Shown in pieces: positions 1-11,990 of a stretch of 64,000 bases of DNA. The stretch's first letter is position 1; every line of letters starts with the position of its first letter. The translations under genes and the position numbers were made by a program. This stretch comes from Bryoerythrophyllum caledonicum. Lineage: Eukaryota; Streptophyta; Bryopsida; Pottiales; Pottiaceae. The notes beneath the pieces were generated by a model. It was not told the DNA's origin. It did no database searches and was given only the letters and a program-made list of their open reading frames with translations. The DNA lies in NCBI GenBank assembly GCA_963971425.1, contig OZ020514.1, positions 39,035,158 to 39,099,157 of the forward strand, read 5' to 3'.

Positions 1-119
1 AATTTGTATGGAATTTTCTTCAAAGAATTTTGTGTTGAATTTTTCTAAGTTATCTTTTGGAATGAGATTAAGCATGCATTTAGTGTTGTTATTCGTGATT
101 ATAGGGGTACGATTTATTA

Positions 120-1260
120 ATATGTTATTTGGGATGTGGAGCTGTATCGGCGAGTGATCCAAGTTGAGAATAATATCTTTGATTGTTGTGGAAGTGTATT
201 GTGTATTATTATTTGTGTTTATATGGAAGCCTATTAGGCTCCAATCATTATAATTATAGCCGCCTTGTATGGAGTATTGTGTATCGGTGATTATATAGGT
301 GAAGTTTAGGTTTTCTATGAAGTGGCGCCATTGGTAATCTATGGTTTGGGGGGGGTGTTATGATTTCCATTTTGTCTACCAATTAATGCTATGTCTCTAT
401 TGAAGTCTCCACACAACAAATAGGTATGATTAGGGTTTTGTTTCATTTGAGCATTTTGTATATCTATAATAAATCTAGTATCTTTGAGGTGGGATGGCAT
501 ATACATGTGAAAGATTAACCATGGCTATAGTGGTTGATTAGGAATTCTAATTATTTGAAGATAGGGGGATATGTGCATTGAAGTAGGAATTTTTTGATGT
601 TGCCCGGGAAGGTATATTTTTTGTGTATTAGTGTAAGAAGGCCACCTCGGCCTGGTGTATATGGTCTCCTTTGTTGGATGCATCTTGTTAGTGCATGTGT
701 ATTATTAAGAATAAGTTTATAGTCGTGGAATATGTTTTGTATGTATTTAGAAGATATTGTGGCGGATATTTTTGTTTCTTGGATGACTATGAGGGCCGGT
801 GGTGTTTCTGCATATGTGGTCAATGCTTGTAAGCTGGGGAGAGCAATGTTTAGAGATGACGCATTCCATGTAATGATGTTTGTATTTTTGTTGTTTGTGC
901 TAATGTTTTGGTTCTGTGGGGGAAGAAGAAAGGGGGGAGAAAGTGGATGTGTATACTCTACTTTGGGGTCAAAACATTTTTGTGTCTCGTTAATTAGGTT
1001 GTTAGGAAGGTAATGAAATTTTTGTTTTATTGTGTTGCTTGAGGGTGGTATGGTTTGATTCTGTAAAAAGTTGTATAATTCTTCATGTCTTGAGTTCCTG
1101 TGATTTATAATACTTTGATTTTCTTCAAGAAATTTTGTATATGGGTGCGGGATATGAATATGTCTTTCAGGTGGATTTTGTAAGTTTGATAAAGTTTGTA
1201 GTAGTGTGTTTGTCCATGTGATTGTATTCAAGTTTTGAGGGTTTAAAAGATGGTTACATT
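120..1260 (-). pseudogene. LINE ORF2, N-terminal endonuclease domain (broken)
   Basis: The clearest open stretch is 551-1231. It contains NIITWNASSLN, an IQETKI motif and GRGGLLTLI, which are the early blocks of APE-type LINE endonucleases (metal-binding N and E, central G-G). Further left, other frames give CGDFNRDIALIG near 360-415 and LDHSPIQLHIP near 110-145, matching the GDFN and SDHxPI blocks that complete the fold. The blocks are collinear but in different frames, so the gene is dead. The enzyme would nick target DNA for target-primed reverse transcription. About 550 bases upstream of the first block are low in complexity. Confidence 0.8.
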
Positions 1261-1265
1261 CGTCT

Positions 1266-2332
1266 ATGTTTGGATGGGTGGTAATTACTAGGCATATAAG
1301 ATGTGTGTTGGTGGATGTGTATTTTGTTGTTGTATATAATGGGCAATATTTGGGTGTCTATTATTGTGTAAATGATGTAGTGTGTGTGTGGTTTTTAAGA
1401 GGGGTGCAAATATTTGAGCGATATGTTTGTATTCTGGTTGTAGTTTTATGGTATTTGGTATAAATTATATTTTGACGTTTTTCTTATGTGATGTGGGATG
1501 AGTTTTCAGTATATTAGGCATTGGTCCCGGGTTGGTTTCTATGTCTCCGCCTAGAAATAGTAGGAGTTTCATGTGTTTAGATTTGGTGTTGTGTTTTAGA
1601 GTTCTTGTTTTTCGTGTTATTTTTTGGGGTTTTTTTATGTTCTTGGGGTTGTGTTTGTTTGGAAGTGTGTATGTGTCTTTATTTGGGTGTGTTGTTGTGT
1701 CTGTAGTTGTGTTTATGGTGAATGTAGAAATAATTAATGTGTAATGGATATTGGGTGTTTTTATTTTTGTGTTGGTGTGTAGGATTGTATTCTTTCTTGT
1801 GGTTATGATGATAATTTTATTTTTGTTGCGTGTTTTATGTGTGGTTGTTTGTTCAAGTGTATGTTGCGTATTTTTTTTGTTTTTGTGTATGTTTGTATTT
1901 TTGTATTGTTTTTTGTTTGTTTGTGTTTTTTTTTATAGATTGTGTATATGTGATTGTGTATGTTTATATTTATGTATGAGTGTTTGTGTGTATATGATTT
2001 ATTTTGTATTTTTGTGTGTGTTTTTTTTATCATAGTTGGTATAATAGTTGATATATAGTACTTGCATTTTGTACAAGAGACATAGTCTTTAATACATGTT
2101 TGGTAGATGGTATAATAATAGTTGGGTATTGTGTGAGTATACACATAGTGTAAAATGTATTTAGTACTTGTATAAAAAACCATACAATATTTATGTATAG
2201 TTTTAAAGTATGTGAGAACTACTATGTATATAATACTAAAAAAATAGAGGTATTTGTCTAGAGTAGAATACGATATGTAGAGAGTAGTGAATACTAGGTG
2301 GTACTTATGTATTACCTTGAGGTCTTTAGTCA
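1266..2332. repeat. Strand-asymmetric T/G-rich (A/C-rich on minus) linker
   Basis: The plus strand is almost free of C and dominated by T and G, with many TTTTTGTGT-like runs. Read on the minus strand it is A/C-rich and translates to Lys/His/Thr/Asn/Tyr-rich low-complexity peptide. It lies between LINE ORF1 and the endonuclease, so it is the inter-ORF spacer or a degenerate basic N-terminus of ORF2. Plus-strand open frames here are artefacts of the composition. Confidence 0.6.
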
Positions 2333-3853
2333 TTACATGTTTGGCAGCCTATCTTCGAGTCTAGGTGGCATTCTCACCTTTATGGCTTGGAATGCAAGCC
2401 TCGTGGCATTCATGGCTTCCTCCATTTTGTCTAGATGCTCCATTAAAGAGTTATGTAGGGTGTTGGTGTACTTCTTGCTTTCTTCTATCACCTTTTTGTT
2501 GTTCTCCTCCAAAGCCTCCTTCAACTCCTTAGTGATGGCGGCGGGGGCATCTTGTATTTTGAAGGTTGCAACGGTGTTGACCATGGCGGCATTGATGTCG
2601 TTGAACCCGAAGGCGTTGATTTGCTTCTCCGTGGGAGATTGTGTGCTTTCCAAGCTCTTCCAATGTGGAGTGAAGTCCACATAGTTGTCTCCAATGTCAA
2701 AGTGTTTTCTAACAAATTGCTTGTATACGATTGGATTAGCACATTCCACGTTAGCTTTGTCATTATGCCTACCCCAAAATTCCTTATGAACCCATATAGA
2801 CTTAACGTTATTCACTCCCATGATCTTTTGGATAGCATTAGTGACATCTTGCACATTCATGAGAAGAGGCAAAGGGGAAAGGGTGAGAGATATAGCATCT
2901 TTCCTTGCCTTGGTTTCAGGAGTCATGCGTCCACCGGTGTAGGTCTTCCTTGCCTTGATGACCTCGTGATGGATGGTGATGTGTTCAAGTTGGATCTTGG
3001 AGGCTTGTAGAGGAGTGGTGGCTGTAATGAAGGCATAGGGATCTCCTTCTTCCTGAGACACCTTCGTGATCTCATAGTCTTGGCCTTGCTTGAAGCTATT
3101 GATGATGATGTCCTTGAAAAGTTGGTGAGCGGAGATACCTATCAATGTATCACTTCTCACTTGCATAGAGAAGTTAGAAGAGTTAACAATTTGGGGGTAA
3201 GCTTTACATACTTTTTCAATTGTGTTTTGGTTGTTTATGGTGAGAATGAAAGGCCTCATGCCTTTCAACATCATGAGAGCGTCGGTTTTGGGGTTTAGTA
3301 AGTGTAACTTGAACATTCCGGTCCAAACACCCTTTTGCCCACCCCTCTTAAGACTATGACAATGGATATAGATAGGGTCCATAATCCCTTCTCATAGTTT
3401 AATGTCCATGGTTTCAAGCCTATGTGTTATCATTTTGTAAAAATCATCATGCAATAAAATGGAGGGAGGGGGTTCAAAGTGGATAGCCACATTGAAATCA
3501 TTTGCCAAACCTGTGGCACCATTGACTTTGGTGTTTTGGAGAATGTGGGTGATGTTGTAGTGTTGCTCCTTGCTTCCCGTCCTTGCAATAGGATAATAGA
3601 GTTGGAGTATCCTTGGATAAGCCACCTTTGATATCTTGAACTCCTTTGCTTCATGCTCCTGGAATCCTCTAGTCACCATGTCTTCCACCTTCTCATTGTA
3701 TAGGAGATCTTCCAGCCCTTCTTCGATTGCGAGGCGTTCCATATCTTCAAATCCCAGCCAAAACTTGAGAGACATGGTTATTGAGTTAAAGCGAGGGGAT
3801 TGGCTTACCTCTTCTTGAGTGTTTCTGCTCTTCTTGATGCTGCCTATTTCCAT
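2333..3853 (-). pseudogene. LINE ORF1 protein (RNA-binding, RRM-like), one in-frame stop
   Basis: Two open stretches, 3853-3392 (153 codons) and 3382-2333 (349 codons), lie in the same frame and are separated only by one TGA plus three codons, so this is probably one ORF1 of about 505 codons. The C-terminal half has an RRM-like run: LTLSPLPLLMNV, then VKSIWVHKEFWGRHNDKANV, then YVDFTPHWKSLE. It is followed by a helical, Glu/Lys-rich tail (AITKELKEALEENNKK) that may be a coiled coil. ORF1 proteins of this type coat LINE RNA. The in-frame TGA could be decay or a boundary between two proteins; the alignable spacing favours decay. Confidence 0.7.
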
Positions 3854-4337
3854 CTCTATGTTCTTTCTTATTCCTTTCTCTCTCTAGTTTAGTATTGTAC
3901 TTGTCTCTACACCATCTATATCCATGTTTTCTTCAAAATGGAGGTTTTGTTTTGTGTTGAACATGATGCTAGCTCTACTTATTGTCTTAGTTCTCTTACC
4001 ACTTAAGTTTGTAACAAAAAATAAGAAAGGTGAGAGACGTACCAGTTTTGGGAGACTTACTTGGTGGCTTGGGTGAAAGGTTGTTGGCTTGCTGGGAGGG
4101 AAGGAGGTCGATGGCTTGCTCAAAGGAAGGTTTGTGGCTTGCAGGGAGAAGGTCACTCTCTTGTTGGGAGAGAGGTTGCTCGTTTCCTAGGAGGGGGAAG
4201 GACGCTGGCTTGTTGGCGATGGTCGTTGGCTTCAATACCTGGTTGCTGCACTAGGTCGCTAGAGCTTGCTCCTACAAACTATACCACGCCGCTAGTGCTT
4301 GTATTTGTTAAGCCTGATCCTCAATCTCGGTTAAGTG

Positions 4338-4882
4338 CGCCTTGCTTGTCTGAGTTGAGTCTTCGGTGTATGTGTGCCTTGCTTGTCTAAGTCGAGTCTG
4401 CACCTTGTCTGAGTTGAGTCTGCAATGTGTGTGTGCCTTGCTTGTCTGGGTTGAGTCTGTAGTGTGTACGCACCTTGCTTGTCTGAGTCGAGTCTGCAGT
4501 GCGTGTGCGCCTTGCTTGTCTGAGTCGAGTCTGCAGTTTATGTGCGCCTTTCTTGTCTAAGTCAAGTCTGCACTCTGTGTGCGCCTTTCTTGTCTGAGTT
4601 GGGACTGCAGTGTGTGTGCGCCTTTCTTGTTTGACTCGAGTCTGCAGTGTGTGTGCGCCTTGCTTATCTGAGTCAAGTCTGGAGTGCGTGTGCGCCTGTC
4701 TTGTCTGAGTTGAGTTTGCAATATATGCGTGCTTTGCTTGTCTTAGTCAAGTCTACAGTGCGTGTGCGCCTTTCTTGTCTGAGTAGAGTCTGCAGTACAT
4801 GTGCGCCTTTCTTGTCTGAGTCGAGTTTGCACTCTATATACGTCTTTCTTGTTTGAGTCGGGACTGCATTGTGTGTGCAGCT
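4338..4882. repeat. 37-bp minisatellite, about 14 imperfect copies
   Basis: The unit starts CGCCTTGCTTGTCTGAGTCG and ends with AGTCTGCAGTG(C/T)GTGTG. Spacing between the CTTGTCTGAG cores is 37 bases where I counted it, for example 4441, 4478 and 4515. Copies differ by point changes (GCTTG/TCTTG, GTCGAG/GTTGAG). It lies upstream of LINE ORF1 and could be a repeated 5' leader, as some LINEs carry repeated promoter monomers. Confidence 0.85.
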
Positions 4883-4900
4883 TGCTTGTTTTTTTTAGGT

Positions 4901-5350
4901 CGCAGTTGGGTCGGACGTGTGCACGCCGTGTTGTTAGTGTCGTGAAGTCGGATCCAACTTCTTGAATCGTTTGTGCGTGATTCTCAATTGGTACTGCCCC
5001 TGGTTCCGAGCCGCTATTTCTGTGTTGTCCGCTGGTTTAGAGTCGCTGTGTGAGCGTTGTGTCTGAGTTGCTGGCGCTGTTGCTCGTTGTAGGGTCTTTC
5101 TACGCTGCTCCTTGTGGTGTGCTTTGAGTTGAAGTTTCTGAGATTGAGGCGGGCTGTAGGGTCGATGTTGTGTGCAGGTATGTGCCTTGTTTGTCGTCGT
5201 TGCATCTGAGTCGCTGTTGGGTCGGATGTGTGCACGCTATGATGCTCGTATTGTGAAGTCAGATCCAACTTTTGGGTCGTTCTTGTGCGCTCTGAGTTGG
5301 TATTGCCTGCTGGTTCCGGGTTGTTGTGCATGTTGGTTCGGCTGCTAGAT
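4901..5350. repeat. Direct repeat of about 140 bp, two copies 311 bp apart
   Basis: The block beginning near 4901 (GTTGGGTCGGACGTGTGCACG, then GTGAAGTC, GATCCAACTT, GGTTCC) recurs near 5212 with the same order of words and about 85 percent similarity by eye. It continues the repeated GC-richer leader upstream of LINE ORF1. Confidence 0.7.
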
Positions 5351-5469
5351 TACTGCTTGTAGGGTTACTGCTAGAGGTGGCGATTGGTACTCGCGTTTGT
5401 ACTGTGGACCGTGTTGTCGCGAATTGATGTGCTTTGTTCTTGTGTAGGCCTGTAAGATTCTAGAGAAAA

Positions 5470-7384
5470 ATGTGCAACGCTTTCAAGCTCTACTGTAGAT
5501 GTGGGAATTTTTATGTGTGTGCACAAGGTTTTTTGTGATATAGGGTTAGGTTATCTTTGTTAGGTTAGGCTATTACTATCACTGCTGGTGATCTATGTTA
5601 CTTGTTAAATTGTATCAATGAAAAGTTGTACTTCTAAGGGTGTTGGTTAATGGTGTGTGGGCTACGGATCTAACGCATTAATCACAAGAAAATGAAGAGT
5701 GAGTGTTTAGATAAGCTTACGGAGATAGATGCGTTGCTTGTTGCGTGTGCTTGATGCCGCTAATGTGATGCTCTCCAAAGTTGTGGGTGCGATTGTTGTT
5801 ACTGTTGGCCTTGTCTTGCAATAGTGTAAAATGAATAACTAGTTTTGGGAGGTGTCGCGACTAGCAGAGAGGTCTGCAAATCTGATAGCCAATGTTCAGA
5901 TTTGGGGCAGATCTTGTGATAAGAGACTAGGCCAGATCTATGTGCCAACACTTGCTCCCAAGCTTCTCAGTACACGCACACCATGGATCTAACGCCTTGT
6001 CTTACATTCACTCCTCAAATCCCAAATCTAAAGTTTGTGAGCCCTTTTCCAACATGATCTGCTTCCGAACCTCTCCTTCCTTTCAAAACTAAGATGTGTG
6101 GTGAGCTCTCACCAAGGTCAGCCACCTCTTGGTGTCCACAATCTTGTTACCGAAACTAAGTCTCACGTCCCCTCACCATAAATTTTGGAGCTCACTCCTC
6201 AATGCACTCCCGATTCTTGAGGCATGTATTGTATGTGGCTTGGTTAAAGTCTGTGGTAGTAGATACATGACACTTACATGCCAAGTAATTTGTTCGTAAT
6301 AGAGAGGAATGAAATATCAAGGAGGGGGGGATGTATGTTTGAAGAAGCCTCCTATATCCCCTCGCACATTCTGATAGAAGTACATTCACGCTGGGCTGTA
6401 GTGATGTTCACAAAAGTGATCACTCTTTGCCAGTACCGTGCAACACAGTGACAAGGGAGTGTCTGCGAAGGGCTCCAGCCTGCTAAGTTGCAGCTTACAT
6501 CCGGAGTGCTTGAATTGCATGCGTTCCACAAGCTTTGGAGCGTGTTCACTACGACAGATGACGTGAACACAAAACATATAAGTACGACCTCTAGCAACGA
6601 GCAAACAAAGTAGACTTCAATAGTACACGGTAGGGTAAGCCCATCGAGAGAAGATTTAGATGTAATGGACCACGACGCATTTGAAAAGTCAATTTCTAGG
6701 TACTTGAAGATACATGGCCTGCATTCATCTAGAGCCATTGATCTTAATTCCCATACATCCTCATACATGTGTCTTTGAAAAACATAGCCAATCCAGCAGT
6801 CCGAAAGTTGTATTAAACTGACATCTACCCTAACCTTGGAATTTGGAAATTACATTACAAGCTTTGAGCCCAGGAGAGGAACTCGAAGTTGAAATCAACC
6901 ATGGTACAAACAACTGTAGTTCAGATGTGAAATCAAAGTGACGGTACCAACTGAGACACATATGCTCATGCATTGCATATTTGAGCAATGGAAATTGCAT
7001 ATTTGTCTTCCGATCATGACGTCAACTACAGTTCACATGTGCAATAAAAGTCGGCATTTGCAATCTACGAATCGACGTTGCCCTGGCATGTGACAAAGTC
7101 CGTGCACAAATGGAACTGTAAGAAGAGGGCGAGGCCAATGAGTTTCTTGACCTACGACTAGCGCCGCAGTTGTGGCCGTCGTCGCCTCACACCCTGTAGT
7201 GGGGCGGCAACGCCGCCTACTCCTCTACAACTTGACTTCATTTGGAGGTGGTGGATTTGGGATGAACGATGATGAAGCTGACTTGAGTCTCGACGGAATG
7301 GAGTGCCCCACTTAGCATCTAACACTTGCAACAAAGTGAGTTGGAGGCTTCATTGAATATCCAACAATTCAATTGGTCTTAGTT
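5470..7384. other. Unassigned sequence between the LINE and element A
   Basis: No gene is convincing here. The longest open frame, 6768-6352 on the minus strand (138 codons, Cys-rich), has no motif I know and overlaps a second frame. 6960-7080 contains short repeated phrases (CAACTACAGTTCACATGTG). The region may be host intergenic DNA in which element A landed, or remnants of older elements. Confidence 0.5.
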
Positions 7385-7445
7385 GATACTATATTCATTA
7401 AAATGAGACAAATTGTGAATTTTGAGACTAAAAGCCTATTATTTC
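7385..7445. repeat. Left terminal repeat of element A
   Basis: ATATTCATTAAAATGAGACA followed by AATTGTGAATTTTGAGAC and AAGCCTATTA aligns base for base, with small gaps, with 27361-27420 in element B. The inverted form closes B at 49223. The flanking four bases are AGTT. Confidence 0.8.
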
Positions 7446-8100
7446 GGAACTATAAACAATGTGTATAGTTATTGCAAACTAAAAAATACAATAAACAACA
7501 AAAGAAAAAGCATCACCAAAGGGCCCCCCCGACATTGTAAGGGCAAAATTTTAGATATTTATCTTAGAATGGAAGGTAATTTATTGAATTTGGGCCAATT
7601 ATCAACAAGTTAGGGAGTGTATATATTTGAAGACAGTTCTCTTCAAAGTACATACTATTGTATTTTATTTCAAATAATAACTAAAGACTATATTAAGTTA
7701 ATTGTTAATTTAAAGTGGTATGACATGATAGATCTATCTTCGCCACTATGATAGAGAACCAACCATTCACCAAAACTAAATACTCCTAAAAAAAGAAATC
7801 TTAAATTAGAAATCACAAGTGGCAAAACAAAGGTGTTAGCATGCTAGAAGGCAAAAGCGAAGTAAACATGCAATGGTTCCGACTACAAATTATTAATAAT
7901 AGAACACCATACAAAAATATATGCATTTAGAATAATATGCACAAACGTAATGAATCGTTTAGAAAACTTTATTTATAAAATCCAAACAACTCACTGTTGG
8001 CTATATACGAAGACAACTTCCCCAATAGATTCTAGAATAATCAACCCAAACTTATAGAATCATCATATAATACTATGTACTGATACTATCTACTAGATAC
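7446..8100. other. Subterminal AT-rich region of element A
   Basis: AT-rich sequence without an open frame of note. It corresponds to the 27460-27750 subterminal stretch of B, though longer, and presumably holds the 3' untranslated region of the first cargo gene. Confidence 0.5.
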
Positions 8101-8850
8101 ATTTTAGTCAAGTCCTAGGGCCTTCAGACGCAATGCCTCTTGCGCTTTAAATTTTCCACAACCAATCATGATTTCCCTTCTTCGAAAATAAGGTTTAAAA
8201 CACCAATCCGGATCAACTACCAGTGCACTCTCAGAAAGAGACGACACAGGACACAGGCCAATATGAGCCCCACAACCATCACGAACTCTAGACGGAACAG
8301 ACTTCACTTGATTCGTTGACGGTCCTGAACTTCGAAGCCTCGCCTTTACATCCATAGATTGAGTTTGACACCCCACTGAACGAGTGGGACGGGCTATGTC
8401 CTTCATTGCACCTTGAGAACGTGTAGCGGAATACCAACTTTGCTTAGCGGGCGGCTATCTACGATTGGAAGAATTTGGCACATCCTCCTTCTTCACGTTC
8501 AGATCAACACCATCATCTCCGTAGAGCTTCCGTTGAGGAGTACAATCGGTTCTATCTTGAACATCAGCAAACATCAGCTTGAGAGGTGAAGGTGATGCAA
8601 CAAGCACTATCCCTGCCCTCCGCTTAGGAGGGCTATCCACAACACCATGATCCACTTTTTGCTTGGAGAAGTCCATGATAGCAGAGGCAGCATCAGTTGC
8701 AGTGCACATAAAATAAAGTTTCGATTGCTAGGGCTGGGAGATGTCACCACTATAAGACCCAGAGTACTCCGGAATGACGCTAACATCCGAGGGCAGCATA
8801 CTACCATTATTCAGGCATGCCGTAGGATCAACACTAGACTTTGAAACCTG
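8101..8850 (-). pseudogene. Element A cargo gene 3, unknown function
   Basis: Two open pieces (8709-8455 and 8406-8104) align with one reading in B. Conserved phrases are MDFSKQKVDHGVVDSPPKRRAGI, split here as MDFSKQKV and GVVDSPPKRRAGI, then SPSPLK, CTPQRKLY and a C-terminal FRRREIMIGCGKFKAQEALRL. A likely splice acceptor (TTTCAG) lies near 8848. The protein is Ser/Pro-rich with basic patches and no recognised domain. The C-terminal helix is the best-kept part in A and B. Its order, downstream of the HAD gene on the same strand, is the same in both elements. I do not recognise the family. Confidence 0.5.
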
Positions 8851-9149
8851 AAATACATCGAAATAAAGCAAGGAATGCGAGAATGACATGAACACATGCA
8901 AGGCAATGAAATCATGCTTGACCCGAAGATAAGTTTATGGCATCATAAGAGGTGACAGACACGACAAATATGTAGAAGGAGAAAACAAACAGTTAATATA
9001 TATTTACAGCTTTTAAAATATATACAAGATTTACAAGTACGTTTTAGCTACAAGTATATATCCAAATGTATCCCGCGTACTAATCCTACATTAAAAACCC
9101 CTACATATATAAAGTTCCGCTATATCTTGACTAAGAGTTACTCCTACAA
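8851..9149. other. Short intergenic spacer in element A
   Basis: AT-rich, about 300 bases between the stop of the HAD-like gene and the first visible exon of cargo gene 3. A degenerate palindrome half (CTTGACCCGAAGATAA) is present near 8917. Nothing else is recognised. Confidence 0.4.
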
Positions 9150-10187
9150 CTATTTAGGAGCTGATTTAACAACATTGGGAATCTTGTACGTAGTACCCAT
9201 GTTCCTTGTGGAGAGCGCCATTCTATCAATGATATGCTTCATTATAGGACTATTACGCACCAAAGGAGGTGCCCCTATACGATTACTATCGACGTAATTC
9301 TTCAAGTGCCTGAGAGGACATTCATAATGCAAGCGGCAAAGCCACAAAATAAGGGTCCCGGTAAGGACATTATCATTCATATCTCCGCGTCTCCATGGAG
9401 GCAGGAAGATGGCGTTCCCGGTAAAATTATAAACACTTTTCTCCGGGCCGTCGTCAATAAGAAGAGTGTTGTCAGAGTTAAATACTACCGAATCATGCCG
9501 AAGACTAAACAACGTTTTTGAGAAGGTTTTCAAAAACATTGGCTTCTCCTTATCATCTTTAGCCATGAGGTACACATTCCGCGAAGTTTTTATCTGTGAA
9601 CATTTCTCTTGACCTAGAACAAGAAATGGAGGCCCAAGATCCTTGAAGAGACAAGTCACGATCGCCTCGACGGTGGATTTCTTCATAGAGCTCCAAATAA
9701 CGACAGAGTTCAGAAAGTTTCTGATGACCGATAAAAACTCACGAACACCTGGACGAAAGTAGACCACCTTTGGTCCAATCAAGGTAGTAACGGTGGACGA
9801 ATAATCAGTCCGTTGTGAGCTATGCGCACTAAGCCTCACAATTGCAGAGACTGGATCCGTCACGCATAGAATGGCAACATTCAAATCCATTACGAAATTC
9901 AGCCACTTTGCTGGTCCGACGCTCTCAACAACGGACACAATTCTAGGAATACAGTCATGGGACAGGACCAACACACAATACAGTCAATGGTAGCAATAAG
10001 TGGAAGTTACCTTATAAAATGCAAATTGAGTAATATGCAATGGAATTGTCACTGATTGCATAAATTCCCCCCCACATAGCGATTGGGATACAACTATCCC
10101 ATTTGGAGGCTTCAATGCAAGAGGATGGTGAACGATGACATCCAATCCAATCTGAGAAACAATTGAAGCAAATGAATCGTTAAACAA
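9150..10187 (-). pseudogene. Element A FCP1/NIF-type HAD phosphatase-like protein
   Basis: The main exon reads MDLNVAILC (motif I, the DLNG-type variant common in plant FCP1-like proteins), FRPGVREFL, VVIWSSMKK (motif II, Ser/Thr-type), VLGQEKC, FLKTFSKTLF (motif III Lys) and NSDNTLLIDDGPEKS (motif IV DD), then GNAIFLPPW. This is the full order of an FCP1-homology domain, about 200 residues. A short upstream exon (to about 10011, ending at AAG then GTAACT) encodes SLCGGEFMQ-VTIPLHI, also kept in B. Such enzymes dephosphorylate proteins, classically the RNA polymerase II tail. The second Asp of motif I (DxDx) is not present, so catalysis is doubtful. It sits between the ParB-like gene and cargo gene 3 on the same strand. 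Confidence 0.75.
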
Positions 10188-10300
10188 TTCTTTAAATTAT
10201 AATAACATTGTGTATACAAAAATATACACTCCTCGTAAAGTACATCAAAAAGTGTATGGATTCGACGCCTGCATGCAAAAACATACAAATAGAACCTACT

Positions 10301-10325
10301 GAGTCTGAGTCTGAGTCTGAGTCTG
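10301..10325. repeat. Hexanucleotide microsatellite (GAGTCT)4
   Basis: Four tandem GAGTCT units in the spacer between two cargo genes. Element B has no such run at the matching place (near 30060), so it expanded after the two copies separated. Confidence 0.85.
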
Positions 10326-10652
10326 GGCACAGTCATTTCAAAAAAAACCACGCGTGCACTTCGTGATAAAACGGTCAAAAATGTAATAAAAAGCCAACCA
10401 ACCTTATCCACCTCAGATGATTGTGGTCTGCGCGGCTCCGTAGACGGCTCGTAGTTGACGCACTCCTCTATGCACCATCTTCTTCCTCCACCGCGGCCTC
10501 CGCACGAGAGGACGCTTCTACGAGTTGAGCAGGGATCGATGGAGTCGAACCGCCAGGAAATGGAACATCACCAACATGGACATCACGCTCGCGAACAGCA
10601 GCGCCGACCCCTTCTACCGAATATGAAATCGGAGTTGGATTAGAAGGCTCAG

Positions 10653-10830
10653 TATCCTCGGGTCGAGGATACTCAGAAGGCTTGGACAATGCAGAGGGGA
10701 TATCCCCGGGAAAAACTGGCCCCTCAACCAAAACGGAGGCTTGTCCAACTAGCTGAGATGAAGAACACGGTTGCAATCCAGTCGAAGGAGTCTGAGGCTC
10801 AGTCACAGACTTATCCTCTGTGCGAGGATA
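10653..10830. repeat. Two palindromes inside coding sequence of the ParB-like tail
   Basis: 10653-10671 (TATCCTCGGGTCGAGGATA) and 10812-10830 (TATCCTCTGTGCGAGGATA) lie within an open reading of the C-terminal tail on the minus strand, where they encode the peptide YPRPED or YPRTED. They are the same repeat otherwise found in introns and spacers. Confidence 0.8.
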
Positions 10831-11990
10831 AGTGAAGGATTAAGGCATGACGGATTTCGATGGAGCAGTGGAGACGGAAACCGAAATGTGAGCTTGCTCA
10901 GCAAGACGTCGGTTGAGTTCCACCAGCATCTGCGCTTGGATCTTCGCGCGGATGGATGCCACCATCCTCTCGTTCTCCTGCTCAGACTCCGCCCCCTGCT
11001 TCTCGAAAGCAGATTCCATCTCAGCTTGTCTCTTCTATGCAGCCTCCAAGTGGGCCATGATTGCCTGCCTCTCCTGCAGCTCCTGAAGGCGTTGGTTGCG
11101 TTGGTGCTGATAAAAGTCAGCACCGGGTTTGTACTTCACAAGCAACCGAGGGGCCGGAGCATACCCAACTACATTTGCAAAGACGGCATTTGATGGGGAA
11201 GCGCCCTCCAATCCCAACTCAACCAACATTGTGACCATGGTCGGATCCACCACATGCTGAGATGTAGAGGAACAATCCGCACCTTCATCGTTAGTGGAGT
11301 CGGACAGCATGATGATAGTGTCATCCGTCACAACAGTACCAACGACGGGAACCTCCGATGCGGAGGCAATTCCAACCACAGGAGATATGTCAGGACCGCG
11401 TTGAACTTCCAAATAAACCACTACGGAAAACACCGGAAAGTCACCATCCCCGAGCACAGGAGATCGGCGCGGAGGCGATCTATTACGAGATCGACATGAC
11501 GGCTCACCAACATCCAATTTAAGGCTCGAAAGGTCGGCACCGTCATTACTCCCATATGGATTGACGAGCAATAGGGAGACATGTTGGGGAGGCTGTTGCG
11601 TCGGTGCACCCCTACCAGATGCCCTCTAGGTCTCGGGGGAGTCCTGCCGCGATCCAGCACCAAAGCATTGAGCACGTTGGCAAACACGTTCAGACCTCCT
11701 TGGCAAGATTCAAGCCCTTGGAACGCGTTCATGAGGTGCTGCATGAGATGTTGCTGCGGAGGCACTTCCAACGTTGAATGGCAAAGGCCCAAGGTATGCA
11801 CAATCGTTGTAGATGAAATCATTCATGTCCAATTGAGTAATCCGCTTCACTTGATTCTTGTACTGAAGCCAGAAGGATTGATCAATGAGTCCATAGAAAG
11901 ACGATCCAAACATCTGCAAGAGACAAGTGAATACAAGATCAAAAATCAGTTAAAAAAATTAGTAAACGAACTGAAATGAAATCAATGGTC

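Larger units (their letters stand above)
1..5460 (-). mobile_element. Decayed LINE (non-LTR retrotransposon), 5' part
   Basis: A minus-strand LINE enters from the left edge, so its reverse transcriptase and 3' end lie outside the window. Reading leftward it has a GC-richer repeat-bearing upstream part (about 5460-3900), ORF1 (3853-2333), an A/C-rich linker on the coding strand (about 2330-1260) and the start of ORF2 with an apurinic-type endonuclease (about 1260-120). The order ORF1 then endonuclease is that of L1/Tx1-like LINEs. The upstream limit is uncertain: I place it near 5460, where GC-rich repeated sequence ends. The clade cannot be set without the reverse transcriptase. Confidence 0.75.

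Noticed and set aside
732-2035. Plus-strand open frames (93, 65, 70 and 94 codons)
   Set aside because: They are Val/Phe/Cys/Leu-rich by-products of the T/G-rich strand opposite the LINE.
6352-6768. 138-codon minus-strand gene
   Set aside because: No motif, no splice context, an overlapping second frame and unremarkable composition; kept only as unassigned sequence.
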